NCBI GenBank assembly: GCA_946811695.1
Contig: OX328132.1
Coordinates: 122,338,235-122,402,234 of the forward strand
Source: Gonocerus acuteangulatus
Taxonomy: Eukaryota > Arthropoda > Insecta > Hemiptera > Coreidae
Direction: 5' to 3'
Length of the DNA: 64,000 bases
Shown one piece after another: positions 55,490-64,000 of the stretch (positions are counted from its first letter, which is position 1; each line of letters starts with the position of its first letter). The notes beneath the pieces were generated by a model. It was not told where the DNA came from and did not search any database. It saw only the letters and a list, made by a program, of their open reading frames with translations. A program made the translations under genes and the position numbers.

Positions 55490-55900
55490 TATATATTTGT
55501 CTGTTCACTTTTCCCGGCCCCCCTAATGGTCCGATTTTGATGAAATTTGGTACAAAAATCGTTCTTCTAATTTGAAAGGTCAAGTTCATTAACCAGCAGA
55601 ATTCGCCCACCGGAACATGGTTTTCGGAGTGAATGTCGCGCGAAAAAAATCGTTACGCTTACTTCATATGGAAGTATATATATATATATATATATATATT
55701 GGAAGTACTCGTTTTATAGGCTTCTTGGCTTAGGAAAACGAATGAAATCATTTTCAAGGCGATTGCTTTAACCGTTTTCGAGAAAATTGGAAAAATAGTT
55801 TTTGAATACCGTTTTTGGTTTGGGTACTTAGAATCATGGGATTCAGTTGAAACATTTTCTGCATGTTCAACTTTCATCAAAACTAATATGTTGAAATTTT
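55438..55900 (-). repeat. Family A, copy with TA core
   Basis: TA core 55,438-55,497, then 'tgatgaaatttggtacaaaa', 'caagttcattaaccagcag' and 'cattttctgcatgttcaact'. A second TA run (55,675-55,700) interrupts the 'cttcatatg-aagtactcg' block. Confidence 0.85.
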
Positions 55901-56930
55901 TGTCATGTTATTACATGAAATTATGAAAAAAATAATAATAAAAAAAAAAACCCTTATCGGGACATTAAATTTTAAAGTAGATTTTCTCAAAAATGTGTTT
56001 TTCAAATCGGTCGATACGCTAGCGCCTTCATTTTTCACCCGATCAACTTCAAATTTTAACTGCAGATTCCTTTTGATATTTGCTAGTAAAAGATGCAGAT
56101 TTCATTATTACCATTTTATGACCGATTTCTGGCGGTTTTTTTAATAGAAAATGAAAAATTGTCCACCGTTTTCTAAAAAATTATATTTCTTAAAAATCCT
56201 ACTTACTTTACTAGATTTGCCGCCTGCAGACCATCATCCGTGTAAAAAAAGGGTTTCCGTTCGTCAGACGCAGCGCCGCCATTTTGTTTTTGATGAATTA
56301 AAAAAAAAATTGCTTTTCCTAATTTAACATCCCATATAAAACTTATGACATAAAGACTTGAAAAATATTGATTTAGTATTTGTTATCCATTAATTGGAGA
56401 AAATGTCTTTGATTTTGATTACAAAATTTAGTATTAACCCTGAAGAGATAAAAGGGGGGGCTATAGTGTTGTTGAAAAAATATTTTAAATTGTGTGTCTG
56501 TATTTTTATGATGTTTAGTTTTTGCTTCAATAATATGGCTAGCATCTATTAGAAGTACGGTCAAGGCCACAGGTATTTCTAAATGTTCTCGTCTTCAGCA
56601 GTTGGGCTGTATATGTTTGTTTGGAACTTCATATGTTTTTTGAATACCATTGATCAGCTGTTTCATAACTTTGAGAGGAATGTTTACGCTTGATCTAATC
56701 ATAATCGAAGAGTCTCCAATCCAACATCTGGTCAGCGTAATATGGAAGAACCGAAAATCCAACTTCATCACCAACATATTCGTCCCCTTTAAGCCAAGTG
56801 TGAAATAATTTAGGTAAATTTTCCGTTCCCATTGAGTTGATCAACTCGAACTGCTATTAAATTACCCCCTAGTATTGGATTAGAGAAGATACTGCCATCC
56901 CTGCACCCTATGACGACAAGGAGCCAATGC
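55901..56930. other. No gene seen
   Basis: AT-rich, with 55,945-56,200 resembling generic arthropod repeat ('aaatcggtcgatacgct'). The part after about 56,560 may be the decayed 5' half of the transposase below. Confidence 0.45.
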
Positions 56931-57305
56931 AATCTGCGAGAGTAGATATCCCCACCACCAGATGTTGGCAAACACGTTATGTTAAGGACCGATTAATGGA
57001 AAAAAACTGGAAAATGTTTTTTCTGACGAGAAAACATTTGATCTGGATGGACTTGATGGTTTTCCTTTTCATTTTCATGATATAAGAAAAGTAGAGCTTA
57101 TATTATCTCGGCGTCAAATGGGCGGAAGAAATGTTATGGTTTGGACAAACATTAGATTCAAGAAGGAAGGCTTCTTGGTGTTTCTTTCTAAATGAGTATA
57201 TTCACGTGAGTATCAAAACTTATTGTAAGAACAAGAAAACGCTTTTACTGACATGGCAGAAGGTCTTTCAGCAAGACAACGCTCGAATCCATTCGGCAAG
57301 AATAA
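56931..57305 (+). pseudogene. Tc1/Tc3-type transposase relic
   Basis: NWKNVFSDEKTFDLDGLDGF PFHFHD (first catalytic Asp region of Tc1-type DDE transposases), then SRRQMGGRNVMVW and, after frame loss, VFQQDNARIHSARI with the second catalytic Asp (QQDNA.IH). The third acid is missing because the sequence is cut at 57,306 by the Penelope-like element. Inactive. Confidence 0.82.
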
Positions 57306-57392
57306 TTAAGTAATGGATTAACTCGTAGGCTTCCACGGTCCGAGTCATTACAAATATTATAGTCTTCTGGTATTGACCGTGTCACAAACTTC

Positions 57393-57438
57393 TTTGCCGA
57401 CGTTTCGCTAGTCATACTGCCAGCTTCCTCAGGGCTTA
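57393..57438 (-). ncRNA. Hammerhead-ribozyme motif D in the Penelope-like element
   Basis: Minus strand: GCC, CTGAGGA (57,432-57,426), stem II GCT/AGC with a larger loop, GAAAC (57,406-57,402), GTC (57,401-57,399), GGC. GCC and GGC can form stem I. It is at the 3' end of the GIY-YIG coding region, where hammerheads are known in Penelope-like elements. Confidence 0.78.
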
Positions 57439-57960
57439 GTCTGAGAATGAGGATGTTCTCCTAGTTCTTCTGTATAATTACCTTTCTTTGTATTCATCCG
57501 CGGGCGTAATCTGCTCTTCCATGTCCCTGATTGGTTGGTCCCGGTCTTGCTTGATTCTGGTTGGTGGGTTCCATCTGGATCATTGATTGGCTGGATTTCG
57601 TTTTTTCTTTTTTCTCTAGTTTTAATTACCGGATGCCATAATTTGCTGAGCTTGTACCCATCTTCTTTGTTGATATTTTCAGGGCATCGTACTATTTCTA
57701 TGGCTTCCCTTATGATACGTACTTGATAAATTTCTATTTTCGCCAGAATGCTTACTTGGTCGAACTGGATAGCATGATTAGTGTAATAAAAATGTTCTGC
57801 TACCGCCGATTTTTCAATGTTGCCATTCTTAACAGTCTTCATATGTTCTGTTATTCTAGTGCACACCAATCTTCCTGTCTGTCCAATGTATTCTTATCCG
57901 CAGGAGCATGGAATACTGTAGACACCTGGTGATCTTAACTGTAAATTATCTTTGGGGTTA
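57429..57960 (-). pseudogene. Penelope-like GIY-YIG endonuclease domain
   Basis: GVYSIPCSCG at about 57,925-57,896, a stop, then EYIGQTGRLVCTRITEHMKT (GIY-YIG core with the YIGQTGR.. Arg), EKSAVAEHFYYTNHAIQF (conserved AEH), VRIIREAIEI with the catalytic Glu and INKEDGYKLSKLWHPVI. These are the diagnostic residues of the Penelope-type endonuclease, which nicks the target for priming. One TAA stop replaces a residue after CSCG. Stops at 57,429. Confidence 0.88.
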
Positions 57961-58369
57961 TTTATTATTTGACTTATCTTGCAGTCAGTGGTGTACACTG
58001 TTTTTATGTTATGTTTCTTTAGAAACTTTGTAATCTTCTCTGTAGTACCTTTTACATAGGGAATGATTACTTTTTTTCTCGTTTGGGTCTTTTTGCATTC
58101 CCTTTTCTGTCGACTTTACATTTCTTTTTGCTTTGGTGGTTTGCCTTTTTATAGTTTCGTCCGTGTACCCGTTTTTTCTTAGAGCTGACTTTAGGTGTCT
58201 CTCTTCTTTTCTGAGATGGTTTGGTTGAGAAATCCTGCAGGCCTTTGCCTGATAGCTCTGGTCATGAGGGTAAAAATTCTTTAAAAAAAAGACTACAGAT
58301 CTCGGAATGTGTACACATAAACCTTAACAAAAACAATATAAACTACAAAACTGACCAACAAGGCATTTC

Positions 58370-59030
58370 TCCTATGTACGCTAATATTTTCCAAAATCTC
58401 TCCCGACCTCCCACCTAGATTTTTCCCATGCCCCTTGGATATCCTTCCATTAACACCTTTTTCTCCTTTCCTGTCATAAAAATGTCATAAACATGCCTTT
58501 TGATCCTTACCGACCTTTCTCCCACCACCTGCTGTTTTCAGTTACATATACCCCAGTAGATTCCTTTTTCCTTAGACACTTTCACAATGGTTACTTAGTT
58601 GCCAACCTTGGTCTTCCTCTGCCGCTCGGCATTTCCAATGGTATGTAGTATCTTATTTCTTTGTAAAATTAATTAATGTTACTATTAGCTACTATATTTG
58701 TCATTGGTACGTAGTTTCTTATTTCTTTGTAAAATCAATTAATGTTACTAATTACTATTAAAATCAATTATTGTACCCATTTATTTTTTCATTCTACTTA
58801 TTCTAAGAATTTAAGACGATATGCTCTTTTATAAGTTAATTGTACTTATAGTTCTGTTACCTATCACAATTATAAACTTTCTTTTGTTTCTGTATTAATT
58901 TCTTTTTTTGTCATTTTAGCTGACGAAGGCTTCCAATGAGTAGCCGAAACGTCCAAAATATAGATTTTTTAAAATAAAATCACATTGAGGTTTATTTAGC
59001 CGAATCCCAACCATTCCATCTTTACTTAAC
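58370..59030 (+). mobile_element. Hammerhead element, second copy (non-autonomous Penelope relative?)
   Basis: Plus strand. 58,370-58,900 matches the centre of the palindrome at 38,580-39,120 in reverse ('ctgctgttttcagttac', 'ctctgccgctcggcatttcc', 'tctttttttgtcattttag'), ending in hammerhead motif E and 'tatttagccgaatcccaacc'. No long open frame. Lies head-on against the Penelope-like element on the minus strand. Confidence 0.78.
58914..58958 (+). ncRNA. Hammerhead-ribozyme motif E
   Basis: CTGACGA (58,920-58,926), stem II GGCT/AGCC with one mismatch, GAAAC (58,946-58,950) and GTC (58,951-58,953). Nearly the same as motifs B and C. Confidence 0.72.
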
Positions 59031-60224
59031 AAAATTATATTATTCAATTCCAAAAAGAATTTTTGAAGTAATAAAAGGTGACGGAAAAGCCCCAGAATTT
59101 TAAATTCCTCTTTTATTATTTCCTGTTTCCAGTCTAACATTTTGACGCACCTAGAATTAGCAGTTTTTAAACATTTTTATTTTTTATATATTTTGCAATG
59201 AGTTTTAATGTTAATACTAAATGGTATTGCCAGATAAGTTAAAAATTATTGAATCAGTATTTTTTTGTTGATCTAGTCAAATGAAAGGCCAGATTTAATA
59301 TGTTGCATAGTGTGTTTAACATTTTGACGCTGAGTGTAGTAGACACTGAAAATGACCCTTGTTAACATGTATGTATACAGGGTGATCAGGTCTAAGTAGC
59401 CAAACTCGAGGAAGTGATTTTAGACATCATTTCCAACAAAAAAGTTCATTTCAAGTATGGTCCAATTCCGAAAGGAAAAGGAGCTACGTCCAAATTTCTG
59501 TTTTTTTTTTTTTTAACGTAGTCGTGTTTTTTAATGAATAAGAAAGGTTTTCTCAAAAACTATTCAAAATAATTAAATTCTAATAATTCCATCATAAAAT
59601 AGACAAAATCTACTTTAAAAATACAGTAATTAAATTCACTAAAGCCATTATTAAAAGATACTTTCTGGACGTCCAATAACGCACTTCTGTTATTATAAAT
59701 GCATCAGAGTATTTTCGCGCCCTCTAATGGACTACAGGTTCAATACTTACAGGAAAACTTCTACATTTAGAAAGCATTAAATCTATGAAAATGAAGTGGA
59801 GGTTTATTGGGGAATAAATTGAACGATTGGCTTCCTTTTGTCAAAAAGATGTGGAATGTAGTTTTGTTACTTTCAAATACCTTGTCTAAAGAAATTAAAA
59901 ATTATTCATTTTTTAATGGCCAAACGGTGGGTATCCATTGCCCAGTCCAGAAGCAATAAAAGTAACTGAAAGAAACGATTGGTAAAGTTTTTCATTTGGG
60001 AGATCTGTTACATTTCATGTTTTTCAATTTTTCATTCATTTATTTTTTACATGATGTAATTGTCACCCAGTTTTTACTAGAAGTTTTGAGAAGAGAATTC
60101 AAAAAGATTTCAGGGTCTTTGAATAATTGTAATCCATAATTTACACATAATTTGAAAAGTTTTCAAATAAAATTTGAAATAAAACTAAAAATTGTGCAAA
60201 ACATTGCGGGAGGGATAATGTTAA

Positions 60225-60480
60225 TCCTCAGTTCGGCCAACATCTTGTGGACAGACAAAGCCACATTCACACGGAATGGAATATTTAACCGTCCCAATTC
60301 GCATACTTGGTTTCATTTTAATCCATATGCACTGTGGAGATCACACAATCTGTATCAGCTCCAAGTTAACGTGTGGTGCAGAATCCTTCGACGAATATCT
60401 TCTTCAGCCAATTCTGATTCCTGACAGGTTCGATTCGACATGTTTTTAAACCTCCAAACGATTTAAATACGATCGACCTA
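60225..60480 (+). pseudogene. Transposase of copy 2, catalytic region
   Basis: SSANILWTDKATFTRNGIFN then RPNSHTWFHFNPYALWRSHN and LQVNVWCRI. This is the WTDEATFTRNGIFN..N.H.W..+NPHA...+...VNVWCGI block of insect DDE transposases, with Lys replacing Glu after the first Asp. Frame broken near 60,425. Confidence 0.82.
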
Positions 60481-60972
60481 TTGCATTGGAAGACGTTATG
60501 CTTGCACATAGATTCATGGTTCCTGATGGATTTCTGTCCCGAACATAGCACCAGTGCTGTTAGACAGTGGATGGATCCACTGCCCAAGTTGATAAAGGTA
60601 CAATTGCATTGGAAGACGTTATGGTTGCACATAGATTCATGGTTCCTGATGGATTGCTGTCCCGAACATAGCAGCAGTGCTGTTAGACAGTGGATGGATC
60701 CACTGCCCAAGTTGATAAAGGTACAATTGCATTGGAAGACGTTATGGTTGCACATAGATTCATGGTTCCTGATGGATTGCTGTCCCGAACATAGCAGCAG
60801 TGCTGTTAGACAGTGGATGGATCCCCTGCCAGAGTTGATAAAGCTACAATAGCATTGGAAGACGTTATGCTTGCACATAGATTCATGGTTCCAGATGGAT
60901 TGCTGTCCCGAACATAGCAGCAGTGCTGTTAGGCAGTGGATGGATCCACTGCCCAAGTTCATAAAGGTCCAA
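60481..60972 (+). repeat. 123-bp minisatellite made of transposase sequence, four units
   Basis: Units start at about 60,481, 60,604, 60,727 and 60,850 with 'gcattggaagacgttatg' and differ by only a few bases. One frame reads FLMDCCPEHSSSAVRQWMDP, which resembles the QDGAPAH...R.WLDE region around the second catalytic Asp, so the array is a tandem duplication of part of this transposase. Because 123 is a multiple of 3, both strands stay open for over 120 codons; these are not genes. Confidence 0.92.
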
Positions 60973-61700
60973 TTGCAAATAATTCAGCAAATATTCAAAT
61001 ATATTACTCAATATTTTAGTGCCAACATCATGTACAAGATAAATGAATGCAAATTTGTTTAACACAAAATGTAACATATCTCCCAAATGAAAAACTTTTC
61101 CAATCATTTCTTTCAGTTACTTTTTATTGCTTCTGGACTGGACAATGAATACCCACAGTTTGGTTATTAAAAAATGAAAATTTTTTAATTTTTTCACACG
61201 AAGTATTTGAAACTAACAAAACTACATTCCACATTTTTTTGACAAAAGGGAGACAATCTTTCAATTTATCCCTGAATAAACATCCACTTCATTTGCATGG
61301 ATTTAATGCATATTAAATGTAGAAGTTCGTAGACGTTTTCGGAATCTGTAGTCCGTTAGGGGGCTGAGGAAAAAAATCACGAAAAAACTCTGATTCATTG
61401 ATAACAGAAGTGCGTTATTGGAGGTCCAGAAAGTATCTTTTAATAATAATTTTAGTGAATTAAATTACTGTTTTTTAAAGGAAATTTTATCTATTTTATG
61501 ATAGCATAATTAGAATTTAATTATCTTAAATGGAGGAATCCTTTCTTATTCATTAAAAAACATGACTACGTTCAAAAAACAGAAAATTGGACATAGCTCC
61601 TTTTCCTTTCGGAATCGGACCATACTTTAAATGAACTTTTTTGTTGGAAATGATGTCTAGAATCAGCTCCTAGAGTATGGCTACCTAGACCTGAATCACC

Positions 61701-61703
<3 letters not shown>

Positions 61704-61760
<57 letters not shown>

Positions 61761-61762
61761 CC
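61704..61762. repeat. (TA)n(TG)n microsatellite
   Basis: Directly at the right end of the transposon. Confidence 0.93.
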
Positions 61763-62145
61763 GTTAACACGATACACGCCAGAGCTTTTGTTTTTCGCCA
61801 CGATACTTGCTATGTAGTATGCCCCTTGCAAACGATTGAACGAGTTCGTTGCTCGATAAAAATGTAAAAGAGATCAGTCCAATGCGAGCATAGTGCACAC
61901 CGATAAGAAAGTACTATTGTTCTTATTTAAATGACGAATACGATTTATAAGGCAATTTAAAATAAAATTATATTAATGGAAGTTTAATATTTAAAAATTG
62001 TAATGTTTTAAAAAAATCATTTCAGAAGAGTGTCTTGTGAAGAGAGGCAAAGTCCCAGAAACTAGTCAACAAATATTAAAAAAAAAATGGTATAAAAAGT
62101 AGTAAAACAATTTTTTGACCATGAAATGAATTTTTTATAAAAAGA

Positions 62146-62149
<4 letters not shown>

Positions 62150-62196
<47 letters not shown>

Positions 62197-62335
62197 GTCG
62201 CATCGACATCTTGGGCATTAGCACCGACATCCTGGTGCAGCGAGGAATTTTCTCAACGAGCCATGAGATGAGAAAATTCCTCTCACTGTGGCCGCACAGT
62301 GGGCCGTTTCTCAGATCTAGGCGGACAAGCTCACA
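62150..62335 (-). mobile_element. SINE family 1, diverged copy
   Basis: Minus orientation: T run to 62,194, then 'gcatcgacatcttgggcatt' and 'gaggaattttctcaacgagcc', which match the SINE body at 20,250-20,330. The head differs ('cactgtggccgcacagtggg') and has no clear box B. Confidence 0.7.
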
Positions 62336-62569
62336 AGATTATTTTAAATATTAGCGTAAAATGTTTCAGACTCATATAGATAATTTGATAATTTTATTTA
62401 ATATTGTTTTATTTATTGCAGAGAAAAATAAGTTAACGGCCACTAAAGTTTTTAAATGATTTGTAAGGTTAAGCATTTCATTTAGCATTTTCATTAATCA
62501 ATAATAAAAATTTTGAAAAAGCTATTAGGAATAAATAATAAATAAATATAAATAATAAAAAATAATAAA

Positions 62570-62858
62570 ATTCTAACGGAACTCTGTCTGAAGATATATG
62601 GGAAAAAATACTATCGGGGGCCTTTATCAACGCAGTAGTACCCAAAACCATCATTTTTAGCATTTTCTTCTGTTTGTCTGTGCGCGCTAATCTCAGAAAT
62701 AGCTTACCCGATTTAGTTGGGGTTTTCACTAATAATGTGGCAAGCTTCACTTAACATTTAGTGTTTGTTCATTACAATTGGTTCATAAATAAAAAAAGGT
62801 ATGCCAATGTAAAGAACCATTTCGAACTTTTCATGAACTATCGTCAACACGATACAAA

Positions 62859-62914
<56 letters not shown>

Positions 62915-63013
62915 CCCATACGACGGTGTTTATTATCCAAAATAAACCAAAAGATATATCCAAAAACGCTGCCCTAAGTCACTATCCATGCGGACGAAGT
63001 CGCGGGCACAGCT

Positions 63014-63016
<3 letters not shown>
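62570..63016 (+). mobile_element. Helitron-type 3' end
   Basis: Ends 'atgcggacgaagtcgcgggc' then 'acagCTAGT' just before a TA run. A small GCG/CGC hairpin lies 8-10 bases before a CTAG|T end, as Helitrons have. The inner sequence 'ttagttggggttttcac' type text is common to arthropod Helitron relatives. A long T run (62,867-62,911) interrupts it. The 5' end is not identified, and no helicase is present. Confidence 0.55.
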
Positions 63017-63044
<28 letters not shown>

Positions 63045-63450
63045 TGGCACTTTTAAATTTATTAAAATCAACTATTAAGTTATTAGTGGACGTTAACATT
63101 TAAATAAATATTAAATTATTCAATCACAATCTGAAACAGTAGATCGGTACGGCACGGCTTCGTTTTCTGCAAGCGTGCTATTTATAGAAGAATTCTTTTC
63201 TTGACAAACTATGTTGTGCTACTGAAAAATAAATTATAAAAGCGTTAGCGCAAAAAATCAGCCTGGCCTTCTTTGAACATCATCAAGTTTTGTGCACACA
63301 AAATTATCTTTTTTTTATTTCTCTTAAAAAAAAAAACACCTTTGTTTCAAAGACCATATTTTTTTGTATTACATTAATTTAAATCAAATAAGTGTATAAG
63401 TAATATATACATACCCCTAATTGTTGTACCCATAAGAACAATATACACCA
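63017..63450. other. No gene seen
   Basis: TA run to 63,041 followed by AT-rich sequence. Confidence 0.5.
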
Positions 63451-64000
63451 TTTTTTTTTTTTTTTTTAAATTTTATTTATAGAATATTACAATCTACAAT
63501 TTGAAATGTACTTTGTAATTTGATATTAGTTACTTGTCCTCAAAGGCACGTTTACTTGTGCCTCAGGTGTCCCCAGTTGTCAGGCGAATACCTTCCTTGT
63601 TAGGAAGGATTCTAGGACGACCTGGAGTTACCTTACGCCATCCAACCACAGCCTGCGAATAGCAGGGAGGATTGGAGGCGAATGAGGCATGGCCTGTGAT
63701 ATCCTGAGGAGAGAAAATATCCATCGATATCACTCTCACTTATTATAATTTCACTGGTTTTTTCACTCCACGACACTACGCTACCTTAGTAGATCCCGGG
63801 GCCACTACCTATTATGACGCCTTGGTGGAGAGGAAGGATGATTGGTGCTGGATAAGGATTGGGCTATAGGATTAGGATGATTGATTAGTTTACTATGGAA
63901 AGATGAGAAGCGGCTAGGGATTATATCTTGGACAAAAGGAATATTTAGGCCATTATGGAGGGTGCGATTTGTAACATATTAAGGAGCATTGACTATGGTA
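63451..64000 (-). pseudogene. Jockey-type LINE, 3' part, running off the window
   Basis: A T run at 63,451-63,467 is the A tail on the minus strand. At the edge, 63,905-64,000 aligns with 36,415-36,515 of the minus-strand jockey copy ('ttggacaaa.gg.at.t..g.ccattatgga', 'aggagcattgactat'), about 75% alike. It is thus a more diverged member of the same family whose RT lies beyond the window. Confidence 0.7.

Larger units (their letters stand above)
57306..58250 (-). mobile_element. Penelope-like element, 5'-truncated (GIY-YIG end and 3' repeat)
   Basis: Minus strand. Coding remnants in order: NHLRKEERHLKSALRKNGYT (58,220-58,150), a KGTTEKISKFLKKHNIKTVY TTDCK segment, then the GIY-YIG endonuclease. 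The last 130 bases hold hammerhead motif D and the 3' end. The reverse transcriptase proper is missing, so the copy is 5'-truncated. Inserted in the transposase relic at 57,305. Confidence 0.85.
59379..61703 (+). mobile_element. Tc1/mariner-type transposon, copy 2
   Basis: Inverted ends ACAGGGTGATCAGGTCTAAG and, reversed, ACAGGGTGATTCAGGTCTAG, each next to TA. Subterminal blocks shared with copy 1 (44,000-46,352): 'ttccaacaaaaaagttcatt', 'ggtttattggggaataaattg'. A degraded transposase is on the plus strand, expanded by a tandem array. Confidence 0.87.

Noticed and set aside
60366..60962. A 198-codon minus-strand protein with Cys/His-rich repeats
   Set aside because: The frame exists only because the 123-bp tandem unit is a multiple of three; the plus strand carries the transposase similarity.
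60481..60972. A CRISPR-like repeat array
   Set aside because: Units are contiguous without spacers, in a eukaryotic transposon. No array of short direct repeats with unique spacers occurs anywhere in the window.

Overview
The window is AT-rich animal DNA with spliced genes, long introns and a dense mix of transposable elements, so it is a eukaryotic chromosome fragment and not bacterial. The transposon types (RNase H-bearing LINEs with a DUF4780-like ORF1, jockey-type LINEs, Copia, a Penelope-like element, hAT, piggyBac, Tc1/mariner, Helitron-type ends, tRNA-derived SINEs) and the protein similarities point to an arthropod, most likely an insect. I cannot name the species.

Three cellular genes are supported. 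(1) Nedd4, minus strand: five 5' coding exons between 29,766 and 14,805 encode an acidic N-terminus and almost all of the C2 domain. The WW and HECT exons are not in the window, so at least 14.8 kb of the next intron lies to the left. (2) DNAJC30-like J-domain protein, plus strand, one exon, 33,645-34,235. (3) KRTCAP2 (KCP2, oligosaccharyltransferase subunit), plus strand: four exons at 41,040, 43,060, 47,149 and 50,824, with matching phases. Only its tiny first exon was not found. Nedd4 and DNAJC30 diverge from a 3.9-kb interval. The three genes do unrelated jobs and there is no sign of an operon.

Layout. 0-1.35 kb: dispersed repeat family A. 2.1-7.1 kb: decayed LINE. 7.4-8.4 kb: piggyBac-type MITE. 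9.5-10.75 kb: second LINE relic. 11.4-13.3 kb: a perfect 148-bp hairpin, a 120-bp tandem array, a hammerhead-ribozyme motif and a transposase relic. 14.8-29.8 kb: Nedd4 exons whose introns hold a nested Copia/hAT/SINE stack and many family A copies. 30-41 kb: jockey relics in opposite orientation around DNAJC30, a SINE, and a 1.67-kb palindrome carrying two hammerhead motifs. 41-51 kb: KRTCAP2 with a mariner-like element, LINE relic and MITEs in its introns. 48.7-56 kb: family A copies on the opposite strand. 56.9-59 kb: a Tc1-type transposase cut by a Penelope-like element with GIY-YIG endonuclease and hammerhead motif, next to a second hammerhead element. 59.4-61.7 kb: mariner-like transposon with an internal 123-bp minisatellite. 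62-64 kb: SINE, Helitron-type end and jockey relic.

The most unusual material is the set of five sequences with the hammerhead core (CTGANGA, stem II, GAAACGTC). They sit on a Penelope-like element and on apparently non-autonomous relatives. One pair lies in a palindrome whose outer arms are virtually identical while the inner arms differ by about 6%.
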